Source of the DNA: Vagococcus proximus
GTDB taxonomy: Bacteria; Bacillota; Bacilli; Lactobacillales; Vagococcaceae
Reading direction: 5' to 3'
Assembly: GCF_029143285.1 (NCBI RefSeq)
Contig: NZ_JAPDSH010000003.1
Span: 1 to 64,000, forward strand
DNA length: 64,000 nt
The position numbers were made by a program, and so were the translations under genes. This document shows, piece after piece, positions 24,712 to 34,816 of the stretch. The stretch's first letter is position 1; the number at the start of each line of letters is the position of its first letter. The notes under the pieces are model-generated. The model was given only the letters and a program-made list of their open reading frames with translations. It did no database searches and was not told where the DNA came from.

Positions 24712-25530
24712 TTACTTCTTCATTTCAGGTACATTTGGTGCAATAACCGAGTTAGAAAAAGCATTCACTCGTTCCACACGGACATTTTTCTTACTACTTT
24801 CTATCCAAACAAACCAAGCAGGGATATAAACATTCTTTCCTCTAACTGTAAAAATACGGGTATACGCCAATTGAGTATCTGTAATTGTCGACTCTGACGG
24901 GATACGATTACTCATATATAATGTTTCAATCGCTTCTCGTTCAGATATTACTGGTTGCTTTTCACGCAAGGGCTCAATCTCTTTTAAATGACTTTGAGTA
25001 AATGTCTCTATAATTAAATCCTCTTTAGTCATTTTTGATAATTCTATATTCAATTCACTCGTCTCATCATAAAAAGGAATTTTTTCAAATACTTGAGAAA
25101 ATACCATGTTAGTATTATCAGAAGCTGGACGGTTAAAAAATTTATAGTCTTTCCCTTTATAAAGCTGTTTATTACCATCTTTAAAACGAGTTAAGTCTTT
25201 CTCCAATTGTTTCGCTTTAATGGGCTCTTCATATACGACATCTTGTGTTCTAACAAAACGTTGGCTATCTTGAGTTGTGTCATTTTTCATTTCTTTTTTA
25301 AAGTCTGTTGTGGTTGCACTTAAATAATACCCTTCAACAATCTCATCTGAAAAAACATCTTTTTCCGTTGTGATTTTATCATATTTTAGACGCGTCTCAA
25401 TATCAGCTACAGAGTTCAAATCGACACCCGTATTCACCGTGTCTCTTCCTTGTTGAAAACTGAAAAGTAAGAAGAGGTTTAGTCCTAAAAAAGCACAGAG
25501 AAAAATAATTTCAATTCGTTTAAAATCCAT
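24712..25530 (-). CDS. walI: WalI (YycI) regulatory membrane protein
   Basis: 272 residues. Short cytoplasmic N-terminus, one transmembrane helix (IIFLCAFLGLNLFLLFSF), and an extracellular domain of the YycI family (YRVxRT-like KGKDYKFFNR, ILSEREAIETLY region). With WalH it binds WalK in the membrane and modulates its kinase activity. The start overlaps the walH stop by one base. Confidence 0.93.
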   Translation of the reverse strand: MDFKRIEIIFLCAFLGLNLFLLFSFQQGRDTVNTGVDLNSVADIETRLKYDKITTEKDVFSDEIVEGYYLSATTTDFKKEMKNDTTQDSQRFVRTQDVVYEEPIKAKQLEKDLTRFKDGNKQLYKGKDYKFFNRPASDNTNMVFSQVFEKIPFYDETSELNIELSKMTKEDLIIETFTQSHLKEIEPLREKQPVISEREAIETLYMSNRIPSESTITDTQLAYTRIFTVRGKNVYIPAWFVWIESSKKNVRVERVNAFSNSVIAPNVPEMKK

Positions 25531-26828
25531 TACTCTCCCACCCCTTTTTCTAACATCTTACTCACGTCATTCAAACTTTCCCACTTGTCTTTCAATTTAA
25601 TATACCATTCTGGCACTAAATCTACGACCTGTTTTGTTTCTTGGTTGGCTTCCCATGTATAGCCAATCTGAAGCCCTTGGATATCTTTAACATCTATACC
25701 TTTGAGTTCTAGTTTTTCAATGATTTTATCGGTACTTTCTAATACAATTTCTTCTTCTGACGGTATTGGAACTTGAATTGTTTCTTGATTGGTTGAGATT
25801 CTAATATTTTTATTTTCTCTTGAAATATCCATTCTACCTTTACCATTATCACTAAAAATAGGATACCCCTCAACATAGTTACGGTAAGTCACACGATTAG
25901 GTGTCCCTTCAAAATAACGAATCGTTCCCAATGCATTTCCTGTATTTTTTAAATAGAAAAATGTATCTTCATAAATCGTATCTGTTCCTAAATCACGCGC
26001 TTTTTCACTATCAAAACGACTGTTAAATCTAACCTCTCCAGTATCGTACATAATATCAAGAGTCCCACCTTCAGCATTCATTAAACTCACATTTTTGCTG
26101 GCTTTATGGTCATCATTCGAAAAGACTTCTTGAGTATCATCAAAAAAAGCTTTTGAAAACATCGTGTAGGACTGAGTCGCCACAATATAACTATATTTTT
26201 TCAACGTAATATCATTTTTAAACTCATAATACACTGGTAAATCCATTTTTGGATTACCTACTGGCAAGAAGCGGTTTCCTTCATGTTTTAGAATCGCTTT
26301 TACTTCACTTGAATCACCTAATAATTCAGTTTGATAGATTTGATTATTCTCATTGTCAATAAAATGAATATGATTATCTGAAAATGAGACTAGAATACGT
26401 CTAAATGTCACATCTTTCTTAATATGTGATGGCACTTCTTTATCGTTAATCTTCAAATAGTAAGCAAGTGACAATGGACTCGACATTGATAAATCAAAAG
26501 AACCTTTAATCAAGTGTGGCTCTATTTTTTTTCTAGACTTTTCAACGGGCAACTCATCGCCCATTCTTTCAAATAGTTCTTTGCTCATACTTTGAATCAG
26601 ACTTTCTTTACTACTGTAATAATGCTCACCTTTATTATCATGGTACACCAGTTTAACAGGTAAAAAGACATCTTTAGGCTGTTTCATATTAGCGATTTGC
26701 TCTGATTTATTGACTGGTTGTTCTTCAACTTTACTACCTGAATTTGTCCAAAGTTTCCAGGACAGGAATAGGCTAAGAGCAATCATCAAAAATAAAGTAT
26801 AACGAATTAATTTTCCGATTAGTTTCAT
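25530..26828 (-). CDS. walH: WalH (YycH) regulatory membrane protein
   Basis: 432 residues with an N-terminal transmembrane helix (LIRYTLFLMIALSLFLSW) and an extracellular YycH domain (VRYFEGTPNRV-like IRYFEGTPNRVTYRNYVEGYPIF). Negative regulator of WalK in bacilli. The open frame extends to a TTG at 26837, but the ATG at 26828 overlaps the walK stop as TAATG, so 26828 is preferred; this also gives translational coupling. Confidence 0.93.
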   Translation of the reverse strand: MKLIGKLIRYTLFLMIALSLFLSWKLWTNSGSKVEEQPVNKSEQIANMKQPKDVFLPVKLVYHDNKGEHYYSSKESLIQSMSKELFERMGDELPVEKSRKKIEPHLIKGSFDLSMSSPLSLAYYLKINDKEVPSHIKKDVTFRRILVSFSDNHIHFIDNENNQIYQTELLGDSSEVKAILKHEGNRFLPVGNPKMDLPVYYEFKNDITLKKYSYIVATQSYTMFSKAFFDDTQEVFSNDDHKASKNVSLMNAEGGTLDIMYDTGEVRFNSRFDSEKARDLGTDTIYEDTFFYLKNTGNALGTIRYFEGTPNRVTYRNYVEGYPIFSDNGKGRMDISRENKNIRISTNQETIQVPIPSEEEIVLESTDKIIEKLELKGIDVKDIQGLQIGYTWEANQETKQVVDLVPEWYIKLKDKWESLNDVSKMLEKGVGE

Positions 26829-28651
26829 TAGCCCCAATCCTCCTCTTCAAACGCCTCGTATGGTAACGAAATATAGAATGTTGATCCTTTTCCTTCTTTA
26901 CTCTCCGCCCAAATCGTTCCGCCATGATCTTGAATCACTTCTTTTGAGATAGCAAGACCTAATCCAGAACCACCCATCGCACGAGAGCGTGCTTTATCTA
27001 CTCGGAAGAATCGATCAAAAATACGCTTCACATCTTTTTGAGGAATTCCCATACCTTGATCTGAAATACTAATAATAACATTGTTATGGGTCTCCAATAA
27101 TGTACAGGTTACTTCGCCACCATCTGGTGAGTATTTCAGAGCATTATTCATAATGTTATCTAATACCTGAATAATTTTATCAGGATCGACCTCTAACCAA
27201 ATGGTACGTAACGTAAATTCACGACGAATGCTATAATTTTTATTCTCATTGGCAATCACCATATCAAAACGATCTAGTACAAAATTAAGCAATTCATTCA
27301 GATTAACAAATTCAAGCTGTAACGGACTCTTCTGTGCATCCATACGAGATAAATTCAGCAAATCGTTAATCATACGAATCATACGATCTGTTTCAACTAA
27401 CGATACACTAATAAATCTGGGGGCAATCTCAGGGTCTTCCCAAGCACCGTCTGACAATGCCTCTAAATAACTGCGCATACTTGTAAGAGGTGTTCGTAAT
27501 TCATGAGACACATTCGATACGAAAGCACGACGTTCACGTTCATTTTTTTCTTGTTCTGTGACATCATGGAGCACACAAACTAACCCACTAATAAAGCCTG
27601 ACTCACGTCGAATCATCGCATAATCAGCTTTCAAAATTGTAGCATCTTCTTCTGATTCTGGATTAACATGGATCATTTTCTCCGCTTGTCCTTCCAGTAA
27701 CTCACGTAACGTATAGTTTTCGTGAATATCTAAAAGTTCTAATATTGATTTCCCAATAGTTTGCTCTTGAGTAGTTTCTAATAACAGCAGTGCTTTTTCA
27801 TTAATAATAACCACGTTACCACGTCGATCTGTTGCAATAACACCATCTGTCATATGTGATAATACACTGTCTAATCTGTGCCGCTCTGATTCAAGCGTTT
27901 CTTGAGCCTCTCCTACTCGAGCAGATAGCTCATTAAAGGTTTGGGCCAGTTGTCCCAGCTCATCTTGCCCGTGAACTTCAAGCTCACCTGTATAATCCCC
28001 CTGAGCGATTTTAAGAGCTTGTTGTTGCATCTCTCCAATTGGTTTCGTTATAGTCCTAGCAACTAAAAGAGCAACTGCTAACGAAATCGACATAGCTATC
28101 ATTGAGGCAGAGAAGAATAGTAACGTTGTATTACTGACTTCATTATATCGACTCTCTATATCACTCTTCACATACAGTCCACCAATAACTGCATCACCTG
28201 CAGGAGACCTAATTTGCTGAACGTTAATATAGACACGACGATTGGTCGCTGGATCATTTTGTTCTTTACGCTTTTCTGTAAAATCATTTAAAGCGGCAAT
28301 ATCATTTTTCTTACCAACCATATTTTGTTGATTTGCATCACTTGTCGCACGAACAATCCCTTTATCATCAACCACTCGTACTTCAAATACATCACGTTTT
28401 GAGAACTCATTAACCGTTCTCTTTAACGTTATATCACCATCATCCCCCACTGATATTAACTCCGTGCTCAAATTAGAGGCTAATAGTTCAACTTGAGCAT
28501 TCATCGTATCTTCAAAAGACGTGATGGTATTTTTTTCCAATTCACGAATAAAAATAGCCCCGATGATCTCCACTGATATAAGAAGCAGTAGGACAAACAC
28601 CATGGCTATTTTAAAATGAACGGATTGGAAAAAATGAATTTTTTTCCGCAT
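26828..28651 (-). CDS. walK: WalK (YycG/VicK) sensor histidine kinase
   Basis: 607 residues from the ATG after GGAGAGAATGAG. Two transmembrane helices (about 13-35 and 175-198) bracket an extracellular PAS-like (Cache) domain; then HAMP (198-250), PAS (255-365), dimerisation domain with His382 (NVSHELRTPLTS) and ATPase domain with N (NIMNNALKYS), DQGMGIP and GGSGLGLAISKE. Essential sensor for cell-wall metabolism in Firmicutes. A longer upstream frame to 28720 is a read-back of walR and is not used. Confidence 0.97.
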   Translation of the reverse strand: MRKKIHFFQSVHFKIAMVFVLLLLISVEIIGAIFIRELEKNTITSFEDTMNAQVELLASNLSTELISVGDDGDITLKRTVNEFSKRDVFEVRVVDDKGIVRATSDANQQNMVGKKNDIAALNDFTEKRKEQNDPATNRRVYINVQQIRSPAGDAVIGGLYVKSDIESRYNEVSNTTLLFFSASMIAMSISLAVALLVARTITKPIGEMQQQALKIAQGDYTGELEVHGQDELGQLAQTFNELSARVGEAQETLESERHRLDSVLSHMTDGVIATDRRGNVVIINEKALLLLETTQEQTIGKSILELLDIHENYTLRELLEGQAEKMIHVNPESEEDATILKADYAMIRRESGFISGLVCVLHDVTEQEKNERERRAFVSNVSHELRTPLTSMRSYLEALSDGAWEDPEIAPRFISVSLVETDRMIRMINDLLNLSRMDAQKSPLQLEFVNLNELLNFVLDRFDMVIANENKNYSIRREFTLRTIWLEVDPDKIIQVLDNIMNNALKYSPDGGEVTCTLLETHNNVIISISDQGMGIPQKDVKRIFDRFFRVDKARSRAMGGSGLGLAISKEVIQDHGGTIWAESKEGKGSTFYISLPYEAFEEEDWG

Positions 28652-28662
28652 CTCATTCTCTC

Positions 28663-29373
28663 CTAATCTTGTTCTGGATTTCTTAAGTAATACCCAACAC
28701 CACGACGGGTTACAAGCCATGCAGGATGACTTGGGTTATCCTCAATTTTTTCACGCAAACGACGAACTGTTACATCAACTGTACGGACATCACCAAAGTA
28801 ATCATAGCCCCAAACTGTTTGCAGTAAATGCTCACGAGTCATCACTTGACCTAAATGTTTCCCTAAGTAATGTAGTAATTCAAATTCACGATGTGTTAAT
28901 TCGATTTTTTCACCACGTTTTGACACAATATAAGCATCTGGATGAATCGTAAGAGCCCCAATTTCAAGCTCATTGACTTCTTCCTCTTCCTCCACTTGTT
29001 TTTGTGACGGTGACCCTTGACGGCGTAAGTTGGCTTTAACACGCGCGACAAGCTCACGATTTGAGAACGGTTTTGTTACATAATCATCCGCTCCAAGCTC
29101 TAGCCCTAAGACTTTATCAATTTCAGAGTCTTTAGCTGTTACCATGATAATCGGCATATCAAAATTTTTACGGATTTCACGACATACTTCTAATCCATCA
29201 AGTTTAGGTAACATTAAATCAAGAAGAACTAAGTCAGGCTCAACTTCTTTTACAACTTCTAAAGCTTCTTCACCATCATAAGCAGTAAAGACTTCATAGC
29301 CTTCTTTTGTTAAGTTAAATTTCACTATATCGGAGATTGGCTTTTCATCATCAACAACTAATACTTTTTTCAT
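28663..29373 (-). CDS. walR: WalR (YycF/VicR) response regulator
   Basis: 236 residues: receiver domain with phospho-acceptor Asp52 ([11 protein letters not shown]), TAKDSE and K of YVTKPF, followed by an OmpR-type winged helix ([33 protein letters not shown]). Essential activator of autolysin and wall genes, controlled by WalK. First gene of the walRKHIJ operon; eleven bases before walK. Confidence 0.98.
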   Translation of the reverse strand: MKKVLVVDDEKPISDIVKFNLTKEGYEVFTAYDGEEALEVVKEVEPDLVLLDLMLPKLDGLEVCREIRKNFDMPIIMVTAKDSEIDKVLGLELGADDYVTKPFSNRELVARVKANLRRQGSPSQKQVEEEEEVNELEIGALTIHPDAYIVSKRGEKIELTHREFELLHYLGKHLGQVMTREHLLQTVWGYDYFGDVRTVDVTVRRLREKIEDNPSHPAWLVTRRGVGYYLRNPEQD

Positions 29374-29428
29374 AAATTTTTATCCTCCTCTTGCTACTTC
29401 AAAAAATAATTCACAAGGTATTGCTTCT

Positions 29429-29434
29429 ATTATA
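29429..29434 (-). promoter_or_regulatory. walR promoter -10 box
   Basis: TATAAT (minus strand) about 55 bases before the walR ATG; the hexamer 17 bases upstream, TTTTAT, is a poor -35. Confidence 0.45.
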
Positions 29435-29489
29435 CCCTATTTCAGGTTGAGATAAAACCTTAGCGCCTTAAAGCCCTAAATCACAGCTT

Positions 29490-29978
29490 TTAATTAGTTT
29501 TTTCTAACGCTATTAATCTTTTTTTTAACTCACGACCGCCTGCATACTCCCCTAATTCTCCAGATGATCGAATCACACGGTGACAAGGTCTAATAAACAG
29601 TAACGGATTTTTTCCCACTGCGGTTGCAACCGCCCTAACCGAGGTTGGACAGCCTAACCTCTCTGCAAACTCTCCATAACTTATCGTCTGACCGTACGGA
29701 ATAGTTAACAACCCTTGCCACACTTTCTCTTGAAACTCCGTTCCCTTTCCAACTGAACTGATGGGCAAGTCAATAGCGTTGGATTCCCCCTCTAAATAAT
29801 CAAGAACGTATTTTTTGTAACGTTGTATTCTTTCAAATTTAGTCCTTTGTGGTTTTTCTAACTGCTTAGACAATTGGTACTTGTCAAAAACGTGTTCTAT
29901 CCCCAAATAAATAATGCCTTCGTCATCTGCTACGAGTAAAAAAGACTCGCCAAAAACATCTAAACGTTCTGCATACAT
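29490..29978 (-). CDS. ogt: Methylated-DNA-protein-cysteine methyltransferase
   Basis: 162 residues from MYAERLDVFG (AGAGGGAAAGAG before the ATG at 29978). It has the active-site motif PCHRV, the Asn-type helix VRAVATAVGKNPL and the helix-turn-helix region IPYGQTISYGEFA. It removes methyl groups from O6-methylguanine in DNA onto its own cysteine. The frame runs further upstream to 30104 through a terminator, which is not translated. Monocistronic. Confidence 0.95.
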   Translation of the reverse strand: MYAERLDVFGESFLLVADDEGIIYLGIEHVFDKYQLSKQLEKPQRTKFERIQRYKKYVLDYLEGESNAIDLPISSVGKGTEFQEKVWQGLLTIPYGQTISYGEFAERLGCPTSVRAVATAVGKNPLLFIRPCHRVIRSSGELGEYAGGRELKKRLIALEKTN

Positions 29979-30008
29979 CTCTTTCCCTCTTTTCTCCAGA
30001 TTTCTATA

Positions 30009-30039
30009 GAAAAAGATAGAACTTCTCAGTTCTATCTTT
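30009..30039 (-). terminator. Terminator after the HelD gene
   Basis: AAAGATAGAACT / AGTTCTATCTTT with a four-base loop and five T on the minus strand, a few bases after the helD stop. Confidence 0.85.
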
Positions 30040-30045
30040 CGATTT

Positions 30046-32196
30046 TTATTTAATAAAAGCTGATGGTTTTTGAATATAAGGTAAGTATAACTCATGCATT
30101 GCACGTGAGCTTGCTGTATACAATAAATTCAGATCATGTTGACTAACAAAGCGTTTCTCTGATGCATTATGAACAACCACACTATCGAATTCTAACCCTT
30201 TAGCCAAATGCACTGGCATTACAAATTGACGCGCACTTAAATCTAATTTAGTTGAATCCGCAATTAACGTTAAGTTTTCTGGACTTCCTAAAGCTTTAAA
30301 CACTTTATGGGCTTCCTTACTATCTTTCGTTAATATCACTTGGCGATAATCTGCTTTTAGATTGGCCATACGTTCTGCTAAATATGAGTAATAAGCTGTT
30401 TCATCCGCTAGTTCGACAAACTCTGGATCTTTACCCGGACGGTCGATAACCTCAACACCACTTTCATCGCCACCTAATAAATGTTTCATAAAGTGACTGA
30501 TAGGTCCACTTGAACGGTAAGATTTTAATAATTTAACTGACTTCACGTTTCGTGTTCCATCAGTGAAGAGCTCTTCCACACGGTCAAAGCTAGTCCCTTG
30601 GGCAAAGATAGATTGGTAACCATCTCCTACTAAGGTAAAGTTTGCTTCTCCGTATACTTTAGATAAGAAATATAACTGCGCTTCCGTATAATCTTGAACT
30701 TCATCCAAAATAACAAATTTTGTTCTTTGACGTTGACGACTTTGAACCATTAAATGATTTAAGTAAGCATATTCTGTCGCTTGATCTAAAGTAATCGGTG
30801 AAGATAACGGCAGTCCTGTTGCTAATAAGTAATGACTTTCTAAATCAATCCAACTAAATGACGCAATCGCTTTACGCACTGGCGCATAATAGTAGTGGAC
30901 TAATTTATTAATAGCTTTTTGAACCGCTTCTTCTTCTGTTGCACCCTTTGATTTAGCAAACAACTGATTATACTGGTCACTACTTAAGTTTTCAAACTCA
31001 TTACGCCATTTCGGTTTACGACTTTCCGTACGAATGAATTTTTTCAACGCTTCTGACATTTTTTCTTGTAAAAACGTCAGTTTGCGATATAACTCCACAT
31101 TGTTCGGTAACGATTGTAACGTTTGATCCATCCATTTCGCAGAAATAACCAATTCGTCTTCTAATTTCAAATCAATAAAATCAAGATGGTCAGGATTTAA
31201 CTCTGCCACATATTCTTCAATCGCGATCATGTTTGACATCGAATCAATCGGACGACCATCATACAATTGCGATTCTAATTCTTCAATTTGATATTGCTTT
31301 CCTTTTGTCTTCATTAACTCACGGTACGTTAATTGACGAGGGTTTTTCTCACCTAAACTCGGCAATACCTCTTCAATGTATTTACTAAACATCGGGTTCG
31401 GTGATAGCAATAATACTTGCTCCGGTAGTAAGTTATCTTTGTAACGGTATAGTAAGTAAGCAATACGCTGTAAGACTGTCGAGGTTTTCCCACTACCGGC
31501 AATTCCTTCAACAATAAGTACATCACTTTTCGTATCACGAATAATGGCATTTTGTTCTTTTTGAATAGTACTTGTAATATCAGTTAATTTAACAGAAGAT
31601 TCTTCATTCAATACTTCTAATAACATGGGGTCTTCAATTGCTGTACTGGTATCAAAGAAATCGACTAATTTGTTTTTCTCCACTTTTAACTGACGACGCT
31701 TTTTAAGATCAACTGCAACTTCACCCATCGGCGCTTCATATGTTGTTTGACCTAAGCTATTTTCATAATAAAGATTAGCAATCGGCGAGCGCCAATCGTA
31801 AACATATTGGATATGGTCTTCATCACTAAATCCTGCCACCCCAATATAAAACTGCTCCATCTCTTCTTCATCCGGATACTGGACATCTAACTTCGCAAAG
31901 TAAGGTCCTTCTAATAACTGTGCGATATTATTTTTCTGTTTCTCTAACCATTCACGTTTATAATTTAATTGAGCTAACTCTTGATTTTTCTGTTCCACTT
32001 GAATAAGCGACTCAAAACTATCTGCTGCTGATGAGTTATTCATTCTCACATCTTCAGATAGATTTTTTAAAAATAGGCGGGAATTTTCATCGGCCTCTTC
32101 TGACTCATTTGATACTCTATTTTTCATCGCAAGTAACTTCTCATATACATCTGATAAATAGCCTTGCTCTAGTTGCCAATCTTCATTTTTAGACAC
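30046..32196 (-). CDS. helD: UvrD-like RNA polymerase recycling factor HelD
   Basis: 716 residues. Coiled-coil N-terminal arm (about 1-110), then a superfamily 1 helicase core with Walker A GIAGSGKTST (motif I), motif II DEVQDYT, motif III GDGYQSIF, motif IV KSYRSSGPI and motif VI LLYTASSRAMHEL. HelD binds RNA polymerase and strips it from DNA and nascent RNA. Length and coiled-coil fit class I HelD of Firmicutes. Confidence 0.93.
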   Translation of the reverse strand: MSKNEDWQLEQGYLSDVYEKLLAMKNRVSNESEEADENSRLFLKNLSEDVRMNNSSAADSFESLIQVEQKNQELAQLNYKREWLEKQKNNIAQLLEGPYFAKLDVQYPDEEEMEQFYIGVAGFSDEDHIQYVYDWRSPIANLYYENSLGQTTYEAPMGEVAVDLKKRRQLKVEKNKLVDFFDTSTAIEDPMLLEVLNEESSVKLTDITSTIQKEQNAIIRDTKSDVLIVEGIAGSGKTSTVLQRIAYLLYRYKDNLLPEQVLLLSPNPMFSKYIEEVLPSLGEKNPRQLTYRELMKTKGKQYQIEELESQLYDGRPIDSMSNMIAIEEYVAELNPDHLDFIDLKLEDELVISAKWMDQTLQSLPNNVELYRKLTFLQEKMSEALKKFIRTESRKPKWRNEFENLSSDQYNQLFAKSKGATEEEAVQKAINKLVHYYYAPVRKAIASFSWIDLESHYLLATGLPLSSPITLDQATEYAYLNHLMVQSRQRQRTKFVILDEVQDYTEAQLYFLSKVYGEANFTLVGDGYQSIFAQGTSFDRVEELFTDGTRNVKSVKLLKSYRSSGPISHFMKHLLGGDESGVEVIDRPGKDPEFVELADETAYYSYLAERMANLKADYRQVILTKDSKEAHKVFKALGSPENLTLIADSTKLDLSARQFVMPVHLAKGLEFDSVVVHNASEKRFVSQHDLNLLYTASSRAMHELYLPYIQKPSAFIK

Positions 32197-32360
32197 GTTT
32201 TTTCCTCCTGCCAGATAATCTTACGAACAAATAATTTTACGCTTTAAATTGAGATAAGTCAATTAATAGCCGCCACTTTTTGAAAAGGCTTTCCGGTTTG
32301 TTTCTCATTTACTCATTCTGTTATACTAATCCTATACTTATGACAAAAAGGAGCTTACTT

Positions 32361-33128
32361 ATGTACAGTCACTACGGGCCATTATGCACGGCCGTTTATC
32401 ATTTAACAAAACCCACTGGCTATTCTCTTAATGGCGATATCGGATATTACGCCGAAAGACTAGTAGGCATTACTGGTCCTATCTTAGAAATCGGAGTCGG
32501 AACCGGTCGGATGTTCATTCCTTTATTAAAGCAAGGCTTTAATATGATTGGAATTGACCAATCCAAAGAAATGCTTACAGTATGCAAAGAAGAAGCGAAG
32601 CGAGTCTCTTTCTCTCCAAAACTTATTTGCGACGACTGGACATCCTACCCTGGCACTGAGACTTATGACGCTATCATTATTCCGACTTCAACTTTTTGCC
32701 TACTTCCAACAGAAGAAGAGGCTACAAGGGCATTAAAACAACTTTACCGTTTACTCGTACCTGGTGGCAAACTCATTTTAGATTTAGATTTACCTTTCTA
32801 TCCCGAAGTTGGCGAAGTAATTACTTCTGTTCACACTATTGATGAGACATCTGGAATTACCTTAGAACGTAAGACCTTAGCTGTGGATTGGCTAGACCAA
32901 ACTATCACGACTCATTTGACTTATCATAAATGGGTGAACGGTCAACTTATACAAACTGAACTACAAGAGATGATATTACGCTGGTACGGTTTAACTGAAT
33001 TTAAATTGAGGCTTGAAGCGGTTGGTTTTAAAAATATTTCTCTTTCAGCTGATTATAACTTTGAAGAGGAACCTGTCGATGCCAATCAAACCGTAACCTT
33101 CGAGGCCCAAAAAATAAATAATGCATAA
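32361..33128 (+). CDS. Class I SAM-dependent methyltransferase
   Basis: 255 residues from the ATG at 32361, seven bases after AAAGGAGCTTACTT. SAM-binding motif I ILEIGVGTGRMFIPL, acidic GIDQSKEM loop and motif VPGGKLILDLDLPFY. Substrate unknown; the sequence resembles the broad small-molecule methyltransferases of lactic acid bacteria. The frame continues upstream to 32280 but lacks a ribosome site there. No terminator before npx. Confidence 0.85.
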   Translation: MYSHYGPLCTAVYHLTKPTGYSLNGDIGYYAERLVGITGPILEIGVGTGRMFIPLLKQGFNMIGIDQSKEMLTVCKEEAKRVSFSPKLICDDWTSYPGTETYDAIIIPTSTFCLLPTEEEATRALKQLYRLLVPGGKLILDLDLPFYPEVGEVITSVHTIDETSGITLERKTLAVDWLDQTITTHLTYHKWVNGQLIQTELQEMILRWYGLTEFKLRLEAVGFKNISLSADYNFEEEPVDANQTVTFEAQKINNA

Positions 33129-33171
33129 CTTTATACTATTTTTCTAAAATTCACAAACAAATCACTACACT

Positions 33172-33200
33172 TTTACTAGAAAATAAGTTAAAGTTATATT
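33172..33200 (+). promoter_or_regulatory. npx promoter
   Basis: TTTACT at 33172-33177, 17 bases, TATATT at 33195-33200; npx begins 47 bases on, with AAGGAGGAACTGTT just before the ATG. No convincing PerR box was found. Confidence 0.5.
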
Positions 33201-33246
33201 AGTATTATTGTTTAATTGTAATAACTACAAACAAGGAGGAACTGTT

Positions 33247-34596
33247 ATGAAAGTTATTGTTTTAGGTTCATCACATGGCGGCTACGAAGCTGTCGAAGAA
33301 TTATTACTAACTCATCCAGATGCTACTATCCAGTGGTATGAAAAGGGCGATTTTATTTCGTTCATGGGTTGAGGCACTCAAATGTATCTTGAAGGTGTTG
33401 TCAAAGACGTTAATTCAATTCGTTATATGACCGCTGAAGAGATGGAAAAGCGCGGGGTCCGCGTCTTCACAAACCAAGAAATTATCAAATTAGAAGCTGA
33501 TAAACATCAAGTCCAAGTTATGGATCACATCTCTGGTGAGGTTCGTACAGAGGATTATGATAAAATCATCTTAAGTCCAGGGGCTAACCCATTTATCTTA
33601 CCTGTTCCAGGTAATGATCTACAAAATATTGAAACAATGAGAGGCCGTCAAGACACGATTGATTTACGTCTTAAGTCGGTTGATCCTGATATTCAAAACG
33701 TAACCGTTATTGGTAGTGGTTATATCGGTATCGAAGCCGCTGAAGCATTTGCTATGGCAGGTAAAAATGTAACACTTATCGATATCATCAAGCGCCCTCT
33801 TGGGGTTTACCTTGATAAACCATTCACTGACGTTTTAGAAAAAGAAATGACAGAAAACGGCATCACATTAGCTATGGGCGAATCTGTTGTTCAATTTAAT
33901 GGTGACGATAAAGTTACTTCTGTTGTAACTGATAAAAACGAATACCCTGCTGATTTAGTCGTTATGTCTGCTGGCGTACGTCCAAACACAGCTTGGTTAA
34001 AAGACTCTGTTGAATTACTACCAAACGGTATGATTAAAACAGACGAATATATGAGAACAAGTGAACCTGACGTGTTTGCTGTTGGAGATTCAACATTAAT
34101 CCAATACAACCCAGGTAACACAGCAGTTAACATCTCATTAGCAACAAATGCACGCCGTCAAGGTCGCTTTGCTGCTAAGAACTTAGTAGAAGCTAACCAT
34201 CCATTCCAAGGCGTTCAAGGCTCTTCAGCATTACGCGTCTTCGATTATAAATTTGCTTCAACTGGTTTAAATGACCAAATGGCTGAAAAATTAGGCATTG
34301 AAATTGCCTCTGTCTTCTTAGATCAAGACACATTAATGGACTTTGTTCCAGGTAGCATGAAAGAACGTGTTATGTTCAAATTAGTGTATGATCCAAAAAC
34401 ACATGTAATTTTAGGTGCGCAAATTATGTCAAAAGCTGACTTAACAGCAAACATCAATGCTATTTCAATCGCTATTCAAACTAAATTTACGATTGAGCAA
34501 TTAGCTTACGCTGATTTCTTCTTCCAACCAGAAATCGGTACACCATGGAACTTATTAAACATGGCTGGTTTGAAAGCAATCGAACAAGAACGTTAA
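33247..34596 (+). CDS. npx: NADH peroxidase Npx with in-frame TGA at the catalytic Cys42 codon
   Basis: 450 codons counting the TGA as sense (Enterococcus faecalis Npx: 447 residues). Start [20 protein letters not shown] with His10 and the FAD site; NAD site [23 protein letters not shown] site [16 protein letters not shown]-terminal dimer interface ending [14 protein letters not shown]. The codon at 33370-33372 is TGA at position 42, aligned with Cys42 whose sulfenic acid reduces peroxide in the family (F-L-S-C-G in E. faecalis, F-M-G-TGA-G here). All other codons are intact. Either a selenocysteine protein or a nonsense mutation; translation from the ATG at 33382 would lose the active site. 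Reaction: NADH + H2O2 to NAD+ and water. GGAGG precedes the ATG. Confidence 0.85.
33387..33407 (+). promoter_or_regulatory. SECIS-like hairpin after the TGA codon
   Basis: TCTTGA pairs with TCAA(A)GA (one bulged A), enclosing an eight-base loop AGGTGTTG whose second base is G. The loop begins 20 bases after the TGA. Bacterial SECIS elements as described have a short stem, a loop 16-37 bases downstream of the UGA and a G among the first loop bases. The stem is short and could be chance. Confidence 0.4.
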
Positions 34597-34606
34597 TTTA
34601 AAATAA

Positions 34607-34650
34607 AAGAATCCGAAACAAGTTATTAGACTTGCTTCGGATTCTTTTTT
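34607..34650 (+). terminator. npx terminator
   Basis: AAGAATCCGAA...CAAG pairs with CTTG...TTCGGATTCTT and is followed by six T. Confidence 0.9.
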
Positions 34651-34816
34651 ATTTGAAAAAGAGGTGGTCACACTTTTATCACAGTTTTTTTCATGATTCG
34701 TTACACCTTTATCTCACTTTATACTAATTACATCTCTATTATAAGAGTTGTAGCTAATGCTAATAAATTGATTTTCTAAACTCCCTTGTTTAGATTCCCT
34801 TACTAATTTTAAAACG

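Noticed and set aside
33181-33215. PerR box upstream of npx
   Set aside because: Several mismatches to TTATAATNATTATAA in every alignment tried.
33382-34596. Taking npx as a 404-residue gene starting at ATG 33382
   Set aside because: This would remove the FAD-binding N-terminus and the active-site residue; a strong ribosome site and the complete N-terminus lie upstream, interrupted only by TGA.
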